Of a stretch of 64,000 nt of DNA, positions 54,912 to 63,477 are shown piece after piece. How positions within the stretch are numbered: position 1 is the stretch's first letter; the number at the start of each line of letters is the position of its first letter. This DNA is from Streptomyces antnestii. GTDB taxonomy: Bacteria > Actinomycetota > Actinomycetes > Streptomycetales > Streptomycetaceae. The notes under the pieces were generated by a model that made no database searches, was not told where the DNA came from, and saw nothing but the letters and a program-made list of their open reading frames with translations. The stretch lies in assembly GCF_004005495.1 (NCBI RefSeq), contig NZ_RZYA01000004.1:391721-455720 (forward strand), given 5' to 3'. The position numbers were made by a program, and so were the translations under genes.

Positions 54912-55520
54912 TCAGCGCCCGCCGCTCACGCGCCCCTGGAGCAGCCGCGACAGCGCCGAGTGGACGTCGTCCAGGGAGCGCTCGGGCTGGAAGGCCTGCC
55001 AGTCGAGGGCGGCCACCAGGACCATGCCGACCAGCGCGGCCGCCGTCAGCGGGATGTCGATCTCCTCGCTCAGCTCACCGTCCTCGACCGCGCCGCGCAG
55101 CACGTCCTCCACGACGGCGACGGCCTCCTGCCGGACCACCGCGAGGGTGGACTGCCAGGCGCGGTTCGTGCGCCACAGCTCGGCCACGTACAGCTGGGTG
55201 AAGGCCGGGTAGCGGTCGATGAAGACGAGGCCGGCCCGGATCATCGCGTCCAGGGCGTCCACCTTGCTGCCGCCGCTCGCAGCCGTCTTCTCCGACGCCT
55301 CCCGCAGTGAGGCGGTGAGCAGCCCGACGCCGTGCCGGAGCAGCTCTTCGAAGAGGACCGATTTGCTGGCGAAGTTGTAGTAGACCGTGCCTTTCGCGAC
55401 CCCGGCGCGCTCGGCGATCTCGTCGACCGTGGTGGCCGAGAACCCCTGCTCCGCGATGAGCGTGACAGCGGCCTCGTACAGCTTCTGCCGGGTGGCCTGG
55501 CGCCGTGTGCTGCTTTCCAT
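54912..55520 (-). CDS. TetR-family transcriptional regulator
   Basis: 202 residues. The N-terminal TetR helix-turn-helix is at about 10-55 (KLYEAAVTLIAEQGFSATTVDEIAERAGVAKGTVYYNFASKSVLFEELL). The C-terminal ligand domain has several aromatic residues suited to a hydrophobic ligand. The ATG at 55520 lies 36 bases after the YhgE/Pip gene stop, so it is the last gene of a likely ABC ATPase-YhgE-tetR operon, with a palindromic operator candidate in the operon promoter. Confidence 0.92.
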   Translation of the reverse strand: MESSTRRQATRQKLYEAAVTLIAEQGFSATTVDEIAERAGVAKGTVYYNFASKSVLFEELLRHGVGLLTASLREASEKTAASGGSKVDALDAMIRAGLVFIDRYPAFTQLYVAELWRTNRAWQSTLAVVRQEAVAVVEDVLRGAVEDGELSEEIDIPLTAAALVGMVLVAALDWQAFQPERSLDDVHSALSRLLQGRVSGGR

Positions 55521-55555
55521 GCCCCTGATTCTCACAGGCTGCGCGGCGGGCGCGC

Positions 55556-57640
55556 TCACAGGCTGAGCTCCGGGTGCAGCCGGTCGAGCGTCCACACCTG
55601 CTTGCCGCGGGCGCTCAGCGCGGTCAGAGCGAGCGCGCCGGCCGTGAACGCCGCCAGGACGGCGCACGCCTGCCACACGGGCCCGAGGCCGCCGCCGGAG
55701 ATCAGTCTCCGGAGTGCCTCGACGACGTAGGTCATCGGCAGGAAGGGGTGGATCGCGTTGAAGAATCCCGGGCTCGTCTGCACGGGGTACGTGCCGCCCG
55801 CCGACGTCAACTGGAGCATCAGGACGGCGAGTACGAGGATCCGGCCCGCCGCTCCGAAGCGCGCGTTCAGCCACTGCACGATCGCGGCGAAGCACGCCGT
55901 GACGAGGAACAGGAAGCCGACCGTGCCGGCCGCCCGCACCATCTGGAGGCCAAGTGCCCAGTGCAGCACGGACATCAGGGCGGCCACCTGGAGCACCCCG
56001 ATCGCGGCCACGGGAAGCCAGCCGGCCAGCGCGATCCGCCAGGCGGAGGCGCCCGCGGCGAGCGCGCGCCGGTTGAGCGGCTGGATCAGCATGTAGGCCA
56101 CCATCGCGCCGACCCACAGGGACAGCGGGATGAAGTACGGGGCGAACCCGGTGCCGTAGTTGGGCGCCTTGTGCAGGGACTGCGAGGCGAGCTGGACCGG
56201 GTCGGACATGACGTCCGTCCGCTGGTCACGGTCCTTCTTGTCGTAGTCGGGGATCTGCTTCACGCCGTCGTGCAGCCCGCCGGCCAGCTCCCCGGAGCCG
56301 TCGGCCAGCTTGAACATGCCGCCGCTCAGTTCGCCCGCGCCCGTCTTCAGCTTGCCGACGCCCGTGTCGAGGTCCGCGGAGCCGGTCTTCGCCGTGCCGA
56401 GCCCGGTGTGCAGCTGCCTGGCGCCCTTGGCCACCCGGCCAGCGCCCTTGTTGAGCGCGTTGATCTTCGAGACGGCGGTGGCGACGTCCTGGTCGAGCGT
56501 CGGGGCGCGCTCGGCCAGAGCCTCGGACTGCCGCTGGAGCGTGGCCAGATGACGGTCGAGGGTGTCGAGGTCGCCGTGGTCGTCGGCGATCAGGACGTTC
56601 AGGTCGTCGGCGATCTTCGCCACGTCGTCCGCCGCCACCTTGGCCTTCTTCAGGTCGGGGCAGGCCGTGTCCGGCAGGGGCAGCGTCTCGCAGCGCGCGG
56701 TGTAGACCCCGTCCAGGGCGTCGGCTCCGGCGTGTGCGCCCTTGGCCGCGGTCGGAGCGGTCTTCACCAGGACGTCGAGGTTGTGGCGGATGCCCTTCGC
56801 GGAGTCGGCGACGAGGCGGGCCGTGTCACCGATCGCCTTCTTGTTGTCCTTCAGGAAGGGGCGCACCTGCCGGTCGACGCCGTTGACCTTGTCGGCGAGC
56901 AACTGCGTGCCTTCGGAGACCTGCTTCGAGCCGTCCTCCAGATCGCCCGCGCCCTTGTCGAGCCTCTTGATCCCGCCGGCCAGTTCGGAACTGCCCTTCT
57001 TGGCGTCCTTCAGGCCGTTCGCCAGGTCCTTGGACCCCTTCTCGGCCTTGCCTATACCGCCCTTGAGCCGGTCGGCCCCTTTGGCGGCCTTCTTCGTGGC
57101 GTCGTGGATGTCGGAGAACGAGATGAAGATCCGGTCGAGGAACGAGCGCGACGCGTTGGTGGACGCGGCCGAGCGCACCTCGGAGAACACCGTCCGCGAG
57201 ATCTGCCCGACGATGTAGTTGTTGGCGTCGTTCGTCCGCACCTGGAGGGCGCCGGTCTCCGGGGTGTCACCGGCGCTGGACACGACGCGCTCACTGAAGT
57301 CCGCGGGCATCGTCAGGGACAGGTAGTACGTCCCGTCCTCGACCCCCGCGCGGGCCTGCGCCGCGCTCACCTCGTGCCACTCGAAGGTCTTGCTGTCCCG
57401 CAGCCCCTCGGTGATGTCGTCGCCCGCCGCGACCTTCTTGCCGGCGGCCCGCGCCCCCTTGTCGTCGTTGACGAGCGCCACGGGAATCTTGTCGAGACGC
57501 CCGTACGGGTCCCAGAACGACCACAGGTACAGGGCGCCGTACAGCAGGGGCAGCAGCAGGAGGGCGGCGAGCGCGGCGCGCGGCAGCTTCCCCCTGCCGA
57601 AGCGCCTGAGCTCAAGCGCGGCCAGCTTCGGCGAGCGCAT
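55556..57640 (-). CDS. YhgE/Pip-family membrane permease
   Basis: 694 residues. One membrane helix at about 17-40, a large extracellular region (about 50-500) with coiled-coil heptads and Asp/Gly/Ser/Leu repeats such as GSKDLANGLKDAKKGSSELAGG, then five helices in the C-terminal 190 residues of the ABC-2 type. The family (YhgE, phage infection protein, and in part MmpL-like exporters) is linked to export of lipids or toxins such as ESX/LXG partners. Its start lies inside the ATPase gene by 29 bases, so they are translated together. Confidence 0.9.
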   Translation of the reverse strand: MRSPKLAALELRRFGRGKLPRAALAALLLLPLLYGALYLWSFWDPYGRLDKIPVALVNDDKGARAAGKKVAAGDDITEGLRDSKTFEWHEVSAAQARAGVEDGTYYLSLTMPADFSERVVSSAGDTPETGALQVRTNDANNYIVGQISRTVFSEVRSAASTNASRSFLDRIFISFSDIHDATKKAAKGADRLKGGIGKAEKGSKDLANGLKDAKKGSSELAGGIKRLDKGAGDLEDGSKQVSEGTQLLADKVNGVDRQVRPFLKDNKKAIGDTARLVADSAKGIRHNLDVLVKTAPTAAKGAHAGADALDGVYTARCETLPLPDTACPDLKKAKVAADDVAKIADDLNVLIADDHGDLDTLDRHLATLQRQSEALAERAPTLDQDVATAVSKINALNKGAGRVAKGARQLHTGLGTAKTGSADLDTGVGKLKTGAGELSGGMFKLADGSGELAGGLHDGVKQIPDYDKKDRDQRTDVMSDPVQLASQSLHKAPNYGTGFAPYFIPLSLWVGAMVAYMLIQPLNRRALAAGASAWRIALAGWLPVAAIGVLQVAALMSVLHWALGLQMVRAAGTVGFLFLVTACFAAIVQWLNARFGAAGRILVLAVLMLQLTSAGGTYPVQTSPGFFNAIHPFLPMTYVVEALRRLISGGGLGPVWQACAVLAAFTAGALALTALSARGKQVWTLDRLHPELSL

Positions 57641-58436
57641 CCGCCGTCTCCTTCTTGTCGTTGTTCCCGTTGTTCCCGTTGTTTCCGCTGTTCCCGTCGG
57701 CGTCTTTGTTCCGGCCGGCGTCGTCGGCGGTGGCCGTGGGCTTGGAGGCTGTCGATACGACGACGGCTCCCTCCGGCGCCTCGCTGCACACCGCCACGAC
57801 CGTCGTGCCGGACGCGGCGACGGACCTCAACAGGTCCCAGACCTCGGCCCGTTCGGCGTCCGAGAGCTTCAGGTCGGTGTCGTCCACGCCGAGCAGCCGG
57901 GGCCCGCCGATCAGGGCGAGGGCCACGGACAGGCGGAGCGCCTCGGTCCGCTCCAGGTCGCGTACGGCCGTGCGGGAGCCCTTCGGCAGTGCTTCGAGGT
58001 CGAGGCCCGCGGCAGCCAGCGCGCTGTCGATGCGCAGCCGCGACGCGGCCGTCCGCTCGGCCCTCGGTCGCAGCAGCGCGCGTACGGAGCCGTCGAACCG
58101 CCGCTGCAGCAGCGCCCGTTCGCGCAGGTGTTCCCCGACCGTCAGGGCGGGATCGAGGTCGGTGACCCCGGGCACATGCGCGAGCGCGCTGATCCGGCGT
58201 ACGGCGGACAGCTGCTTCGGCAGCCGGAGGCGGCCGACGGACGCGGTGCCCTCCGTGGGCCGCATGCGTCCGGTGAGGGCGAGCAGCAGGCAGGTGCGGC
58301 CCGATCCGGACGGCCCCTCGATCGCGACGAGTTCCCCGGGGCCTGCGTCGATGTCCACCCCGCGGAACGCCCAGCCGCGCGGCCCCTCGAGCCCGAACCC
58401 CTCGGCTCCTACGGCCACCCCGCCCGGACCGTCCAT
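57612..58436 (-). CDS. Degenerate ABC-type ATPase
   Basis: 274 residues. The Walker A is GPSGSGRTCLL with Arg in place of the catalytic Lys, the LSGGQ signature is missing (DLERTEALRLSVALALIGG instead), and the Walker B reads LLGVDDTD. The fold is that of an ABC cassette, but strong ATP hydrolysis is doubtful. The C terminus holds a disordered GNNGNNGNN run encoded by 9-bp repeats. The ATG at 58436 follows a G-rich site. It is coupled to the YhgE-like permease. Confidence 0.82.
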   Translation of the reverse strand: MDGPGGVAVGAEGFGLEGPRGWAFRGVDIDAGPGELVAIEGPSGSGRTCLLLALTGRMRPTEGTASVGRLRLPKQLSAVRRISALAHVPGVTDLDPALTVGEHLRERALLQRRFDGSVRALLRPRAERTAASRLRIDSALAAAGLDLEALPKGSRTAVRDLERTEALRLSVALALIGGPRLLGVDDTDLKLSDAERAEVWDLLRSVAASGTTVVAVCSEAPEGAVVVSTASKPTATADDAGRNKDADGNSGNNGNNGNNDKKETADALAEAGRA

Positions 58437-58476
58437 GGTCAGGCCCCCCCTAGATCTCTCGCCCGCATTTTTTTGA

Positions 58477-58490
58477 ACTGACTGGTCAGT
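58477..58490. promoter_or_regulatory. TetR-type palindromic operator
   Basis: ACTGAC-TG-GTCAGT is a perfect 14-bp palindrome, 41 bases upstream of the ATPase start and overlapping a TTGCAC -35 candidate on the minus strand. It is the obvious binding site for the TetR regulator of the operon. Confidence 0.65.
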
Positions 58491-58613
58491 GCAAAAACTA
58501 GCCCGAACTCCCGCTCGAAGCAAAGGTGCAGGTCAGGGTCGATTGTCAGTGGCGTCCTCCACGATGGACACATACGGCCACAGTGCCGTCACGCAGACGA
58601 CAGGAGGTTCGTC

Positions 58614-59156
58614 ATGGCTGGACACCCGGCGTCATCGGCAGCAGCCGCCCGCCGCCCCCGCGCCACTGGCCCCGCCCCCTCACTCAAAGGCCCCGCGAGC
58701 GACGTCCACCCCGTGCTCCGCCGCGCGAGCGCCCCGCCCGCCGCACTCGACCTGCTCGCCCAGGCGCGCACGGGACTCGACGAGGCGGCCCTTCTCGACA
58801 CCCCCAACGAGCGGTACGCCACGGCCCATCTCGCCGCCCTGCGCACCGCGGCCGCCGTGCTCGCCGCCCGCGGCCGCCCCGAACCCACACCCCGGCGCCG
58901 CGCGCGGATACGGAGCGCCTGGGAAGTCCTCCCCGAGATAGCGCCCGAACTGACCGAGTGGAGCGCCCTGTTCGCCTCCGGCGCCACGCGCAGGGCGCGC
59001 GCCGAAGCGGGCATCCGGGGCGCGGCGAGCATCCGCGACGCGGACGACCTGCTCCGCGACGTCGCGATGTTCCTGCGCCTCGTCGAGCGGATGCTGGTGC
59101 TCCAGCCCGCACTGCCCCAGCCGAGGACGGAGGAAGGGGCCCCGGACGCGGGGTGA
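58614..59156 (+). CDS. SAV_6107-family HEPN protein
   Basis: 180 residues, all alpha after a basic, Pro/Ala-rich N terminus. Helices such as DVHPVLRRASAPPAALDLLAQARTGLDEAALLDTPNERYATAHLAALRTAAAVLAAR match the Streptomyces SAV_6107-type HEPN domain. The R-x4-6-H ribonuclease motif of toxin HEPN proteins is absent, and no antitoxin-like gene is adjacent. The ATG follows aggagg. Function unknown. Confidence 0.85.
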   Translation: MAGHPASSAAAARRPRATGPAPSLKGPASDVHPVLRRASAPPAALDLLAQARTGLDEAALLDTPNERYATAHLAALRTAAAVLAARGRPEPTPRRRARIRSAWEVLPEIAPELTEWSALFASGATRRARAEAGIRGAASIRDADDLLRDVAMFLRLVERMLVLQPALPQPRTEEGAPDAG

Positions 59157-59312
59157 CCGGCCGGGACGCCCCGGCCGCGCGGTGACCGGGCAGCTCTCAC
59201 GAGGCAATAGGGTGGAGGCGCCCGAACCCTCCACCCGTCTCCGTGCCGGGGCGGGAGGGACCCCCATCGCTCCGCAGCCAAGAGCCGGAGCCGCGCCGAG
59301 GAGTCACCTGTC

Positions 59313-60092
59313 GTGTCGGACCCGATGCGCCCCCGCGCTTCTCTCCGTACCGCCGTGGTCTGGGACGTTCTGAAGGACGCCCTCGACCGCCGCGTCAAGG
59401 CCACGGGGCGCGAGTCGCTCGACGTGCTCGACACCGGAGGCGGCAGCGGCAACTTCGCCGTGCCCGTGGCCGGCCTCGGCCACCGCGTCACCGTCGTCGA
59501 CCCCAGCCCGAACGCGCTCTTCGCGCTCGAGCGCCGCGCGGCCGAGGCCGGCGTGGCCGACCGCGTGCGCGGCGTGCAGGGCGATGTCTCAGGCCTCTTC
59601 GACGTCGTCGAGCGCGACGGCTACGACGCGGTCCTGTGCCACGGCGTCCTGGAGTACGTCGATGACCCGGCCGAGGGCGTGCGCAACGCGGTGGGCGCCC
59701 TGCGCTCCTCCGGCGTTCTCAGCCTGCTCGCCGCGGGCGTCGGCGGCGCCGTGCTCGCCCGCGCCCTCGCCGGGCACTTCAAGGAGGCCCGGCAGGCCCT
59801 CGACGACCCGGCCGGCCGCTGGGGCGACGGCGACCCGGTGCCGCGCCGCTTCAGCGCCGAGCAGCTCACCGACCTTGTCGCGGCCGCGGGCGTCGAGGTC
59901 GGCGCCGTGCACGGCGTACGGGTGTTCGCCGACCTGGTGCCGGGTGTTCTCGTGGACACCGAGCCCGGCGCCCTCCAGGAGCTCCTCAAGCTGGAGGCCG
60001 CCGCGGCGGAGCTGCCCGCCTTCCATTCCGTCGCCACACAGCTGCACGTCCTCGGCGAGAAGCGGGCGCCGTCCGCGGACCCGGCGGCCTGA
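59313..60092 (+). CDS. SAM-dependent methyltransferase
   Basis: 259-residue class I methyltransferase with LDVLDTGGGSGNFAVPVA (motif I, about 36), VTVVDPSP, DVSGLFDVVERDGYDAVLCHGVLEYVDDP and a C-terminal helix set. The segment QVL/HVLGEKR and length resemble CmoM-type tRNA or small-molecule enzymes; substrate unknown. GTG 59313 follows gaggagtcacc. Confidence 0.86.
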   Translation: MSDPMRPRASLRTAVVWDVLKDALDRRVKATGRESLDVLDTGGGSGNFAVPVAGLGHRVTVVDPSPNALFALERRAAEAGVADRVRGVQGDVSGLFDVVERDGYDAVLCHGVLEYVDDPAEGVRNAVGALRSSGVLSLLAAGVGGAVLARALAGHFKEARQALDDPAGRWGDGDPVPRRFSAEQLTDLVAAAGVEVGAVHGVRVFADLVPGVLVDTEPGALQELLKLEAAAAELPAFHSVATQLHVLGEKRAPSADPAA

Positions 60093-60365
60093 TCGCCCCG
60101 GTGACGCCCCCCTGATCAGCGGCGCAGCGGCGGATGGAGTACGCCACAGGCCCCCCGCTCCGGCGCCGGGCGCCGTATGATCGAGGGAGACGGCCCGGCA
60201 TGACGGGACGGTCGTTGGGGCATGAACGCTTCAGCGAACCGGAGCGGCGTGGTCGTCCTGGTTGGCGAAGTTGGCGCAGAGGGGCGGGTTTCACGGGGGC
60301 GATTCCCTGCCTATCCTGAAGGGGACCCCCGGTCGCCCAGGCGACTGCACGATGAGGAGGACTCC

Positions 60366-60773
60366 GTGCCGCTCTCGGAGCACGAGCAGCGAATGCTCGA
60401 GCAGATGGAGCGAGCGCTGTACGCCGAAGATCCCAAGTTCGCGACAGCGCTTGAGGGAAGCGGGCTGCGTACGTACACCCGACGTCGGGTCTACCAGGCA
60501 GTCGCGGGCTTCCTGGTGGGTATCGCGCTCCTCATGACCGGAATGGTCCTCACGCAGATCTGGGTCAGCGTGGTGGGTTTCCTCATCATGCTGGCCTGTG
60601 CGGCCCTCGCCGTGACCGGATGGCGCAAAGCGCCCAAGCCCGGTGAACAGCCCGCGGCAGGCGCGGCGCCCGGAGCGCCCCACGGCCGGCGTCAGGGCAA
60701 GCAGCGCCGGTCGATGATGGACCGGATCGAGCAGCGCTGGCAGCGACGCCGGGACGAACAGGGCGGGCGCTGA
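60366..60773 (+). CDS. DUF3040 membrane protein
   Basis: 135 residues with the family N terminus MPLSEHEQRMLEQMERALYAEDPKFA, a helix pair (about 42-62 and 65-85) and a basic C-terminal tail with RRQGKQRRSMMDRIEQRWQRRRDEQ. GTG 60366 follows gaggaggac at good spacing. Known as a conserved actinobacterial family near the division cluster; no biochemical role is established. A perfect 15-bp terminator follows. Confidence 0.92.
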   Translation: MPLSEHEQRMLEQMERALYAEDPKFATALEGSGLRTYTRRRVYQAVAGFLVGIALLMTGMVLTQIWVSVVGFLIMLACAALAVTGWRKAPKPGEQPAAGAAPGAPHGRRQGKQRRSMMDRIEQRWQRRRDEQGGR

Positions 60774-60802
60774 GGCTCCGCCCCACACCGGAACATACGT
60801 AA

Positions 60803-60838
60803 CTGAGGGGTGACCACCCACACGTGGTCACCCCTCAG
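60803..60838. terminator. Bidirectional terminator
   Basis: 15-bp perfect stem, ctgaggggtgaccac with gtggtcacccctcag, 6-nt loop. Confidence 0.8.
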
Positions 60839-60844
60839 GCATGT

Positions 60845-61060
60845 CCGGACGTCGGCCCCGGGGGCCTCGGCTTCCTGCCACCGGACCCGGCACGGCCTTC
60901 CGGCCCCGGCTCCCTGCCACCGGCCACCCGATCCCTGCTCCCGGCTCCCGGCCCGGGCCACCCGATCCTGGCCCCCGACTCCCTGCCGCCAGCTTCCGGC
61001 TTCCGGATCCCGGCCACCGGATCCCGGCCACCGGGCTCCCGGACAGCGGCCCCCCCCGGA
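60845..61060. repeat. GC-rich imperfect repeat tract
   Basis: Units like ccggatcccggccacc and ccggctccctgccacc recur. Near 61015-61045 two copies are exact with a 16-bp period. No gene is supported here; it fills the gap before the transglutaminase stop. Confidence 0.7.
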
Positions 61061-61068
61061 GGGGACTC

Positions 61069-63477
61069 TCAGCTCTGTTGGCCGGAGGCCCGTCGCAGGA
61101 GTGCTGACTTCCGGGCCGTCCAGCGGGAGCCGAGCGTCGCCCACCACTGCGAGAAGCTCCACGCCACTCGAACGGTCGAGCGCGGTGCGAACTCCGCCCG
61201 GAGCCGGGCGGAGCGGCTCGCCCCGGCGCGCAGACCCTGCCGAAGCCGGCGCACGTCGTCCCCGAGGCCCGCCGTCGGTTGCGGCCTCGGCGCGTAGAGG
61301 ACCTGCTCCACCGCGGCCGCCACCCGATGGACGGAATCCGCCGCGGGCTGTTCGAGCCGTCCTGCGCGCACGATCCGCGCCGCCGCCTTGCGGGGCGTCA
61401 GCGACTCGTCCGGCGCGAGGCCGTGGTCCCACGCCGTGTCGGTCACTTCCAGCCACGCCGCGAGGGTGCGTGCCGCCGCGTCCTCGTCCGTGCGGCCGGC
61501 CGACCCGAGCCGCAGGGCCCGTACCCGGCGCCGCCACAGCATCGGCAGGAGCGGCACCAGCACCACCAGTGCGGCGCCCAGCACCACGAGCGCGATCGCC
61601 CCGAAGGGCGGGCCGCCGTCGCCGGCCGCGCCGATGACCGCGGGCGCCGTGTTCGCGCAGCCGCCCAGCTTCCGCTCGGCCGCCGGACAGTTGTCCGACG
61701 CGGACGGCTGCCCCGCCGACGGCTGCGACGAGGCGTCCTCGCTGGGCGCCGCCGGGTTGGTCGGATTGCCCGCCGGGGTGCTGTCACGGGTGTAGTCGGG
61801 CGCCGTGCCGCGGTTCGGCGTCGGCTCGAAACGGGTCCAGCCCACGCCCTCGAAGTACAGCTCCGGCCACGCGTGCGCGTCCCGCAGGCCGACCGACATA
61901 CGGCCGTCCGACTGCGGCGAGCCCGGTGTGAAGCCGACCGCCACCCGGGCCGGAATCCCCAGCGTCCTGGCCATCGCGGCCATCGAGAAGGAGAAGTGGA
62001 CGCAGAACCCTTCCTTGTCCTTCAGGAAACGGGCGATCGCGGCGGAGCCGCTGCCGGCCCGGACCTCGGTGTTGTACGTGAAGCCGCCGCTCACCGCGAA
62101 GTAGTCCTGGAGCTTCACGGCCCGCTGGTAGTCGTTCGTCGCGCCCTCGGTGACCTTCAGCGCGGTCTTCCTCACGACCGCCGGGAGCGACGGCGGCACC
62201 CTCGTGAACTCCTGCCGCAGATCGGACGGCGCGGCCGGCGCGTTGGCCAGCTGCTCCGCCGTCGGCTGCACGATCAGGCTCTCGACGCCGTACTTCTTGC
62301 CGCTCGTGTTCTGGTTGTGGTCGCCGACGAGGGTCCGGCCCACCGGCTCGTACCGCCAGCGCCCCGAGATGTCGACCTTCGTCGCCGGGTAGGGGAGCGG
62401 CAGCCAGTCCTGGGCGTACCAGCCGGCCGCTGCGATGTTCGTGCGGATCTCGGTCCTGCGGACGTCCGCGCCGAGGCCGCGCGGGTTCGGGAACGGGGAG
62501 GGGACGTCGATGATGCTGCGTTTGGCGGGCCGCCACGTCGTCCCGTCGAACTCGTCGAGGGAGACGATCCGCAGATACAGGTCCTGGGTGTCCTTCGAGT
62601 TCGTGCGGTACGACATCACCTCACGGTCCTCGGGCTGGTTCAGGCTGTTCTGTAGGGAGACCAGCGGGTTCACCGCGGAGATGGTGCCGCCGCCCCCAGA
62701 GCCCACGCCCGCCCCCACGCCCGTCGGGCCGAGCAGGCCGCCGTCGAGCGTCGGCAGGGCGAGCGGCACGAACAGGGCGATGCCAAGCGACAGCGCGCCG
62801 ATGCGGCGGCCCGTGCGGACCGGGGCGACGGCACCGGCCGTGCTCTGTGTCGCACCGGGTGCGCCGCCCGGCGAGCGGGCCGTACCGCCGAAGACACGAC
62901 CCCACTGCGAGAGCCGGTCCCGGCCCTCCGCGAGCAGGAGCAGCAGATAGCCGCCGGCGGCGAGCAGGAACCACAGCCAGTCCGTGGCTCCCTGGGACAG
63001 GCCCGCGGCGACCGAGTACAGGGCGAGCAGGGGCAGTCCCGCGGGGGCCGCGCTGCGGAACGTCACCGCGAGCGCGTCCACGGCGAGGCCGATCACCACG
63101 ACGCCGCCCACCAGCATCAGCCGGATCCCGTCGGTCAGCGGCGCCGGGATCGCGAAGCGGCTCACGTCGTCGGCGCCCGCCCGGAGCAGGTCCCCGAGGT
63201 GACGGATCGCGTCCGGCCCCGGCAGCATGCCGCCGATCGCCTGCTGATTCGCGAACAGCAGGGTCAGCAGCAGCATCGTCACGACCGCCTGTACGGCCAC
63301 GGTGAGCGGCCGCGCGAGCGGCACCCGCCGGGCCAGTGCCCCCACCCCGGCCTGGACGACCAGCAGGAACGCGGCCTGGAAGATCCAGGTCGCCAGGTCC
63401 ACCAGCGGCAGCAGAGCGCATGCCGCCATGAACGTGGCCGTCGTCGCACACACCGCCAGCCGAGCGCCTCCACTCAT
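61069..63477 (-). CDS. TgpA-like membrane transglutaminase (DUF3488)
   Basis: 802 residues. The N-terminal third has seven or so membrane helices (DUF3488). The extracellular part has the transglutaminase core: Cys near residue 492 in GFCVHFSFSMAAMARTLGIPARVAVGF, His near 535 in DAHAWPELYFEGVGW, followed by an Asp/Glu-Pro segment. A last helix near 625-650 and a cytoplasmic DUF4129-like tail complete it. It overlaps the upstream gene by four bases (ATGA). MoxR-DUF58-transglutaminase operons are common in actinobacteria; the role is unclear. Confidence 0.9.
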   Translation of the reverse strand: MSGGARLAVCATTATFMAACALLPLVDLATWIFQAAFLLVVQAGVGALARRVPLARPLTVAVQAVVTMLLLTLLFANQQAIGGMLPGPDAIRHLGDLLRAGADDVSRFAIPAPLTDGIRLMLVGGVVVIGLAVDALAVTFRSAAPAGLPLLALYSVAAGLSQGATDWLWFLLAAGGYLLLLLAEGRDRLSQWGRVFGGTARSPGGAPGATQSTAGAVAPVRTGRRIGALSLGIALFVPLALPTLDGGLLGPTGVGAGVGSGGGGTISAVNPLVSLQNSLNQPEDREVMSYRTNSKDTQDLYLRIVSLDEFDGTTWRPAKRSIIDVPSPFPNPRGLGADVRRTEIRTNIAAAGWYAQDWLPLPYPATKVDISGRWRYEPVGRTLVGDHNQNTSGKKYGVESLIVQPTAEQLANAPAAPSDLRQEFTRVPPSLPAVVRKTALKVTEGATNDYQRAVKLQDYFAVSGGFTYNTEVRAGSGSAAIARFLKDKEGFCVHFSFSMAAMARTLGIPARVAVGFTPGSPQSDGRMSVGLRDAHAWPELYFEGVGWTRFEPTPNRGTAPDYTRDSTPAGNPTNPAAPSEDASSQPSAGQPSASDNCPAAERKLGGCANTAPAVIGAAGDGGPPFGAIALVVLGAALVVLVPLLPMLWRRRVRALRLGSAGRTDEDAAARTLAAWLEVTDTAWDHGLAPDESLTPRKAAARIVRAGRLEQPAADSVHRVAAAVEQVLYAPRPQPTAGLGDDVRRLRQGLRAGASRSARLRAEFAPRSTVRVAWSFSQWWATLGSRWTARKSALLRRASGQQS

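Noticed and set aside
58614..59156. HEPN toxin-antitoxin module
   Set aside because: No R-x4-6-H motif and no nucleotidyltransferase or antitoxin gene next to it.
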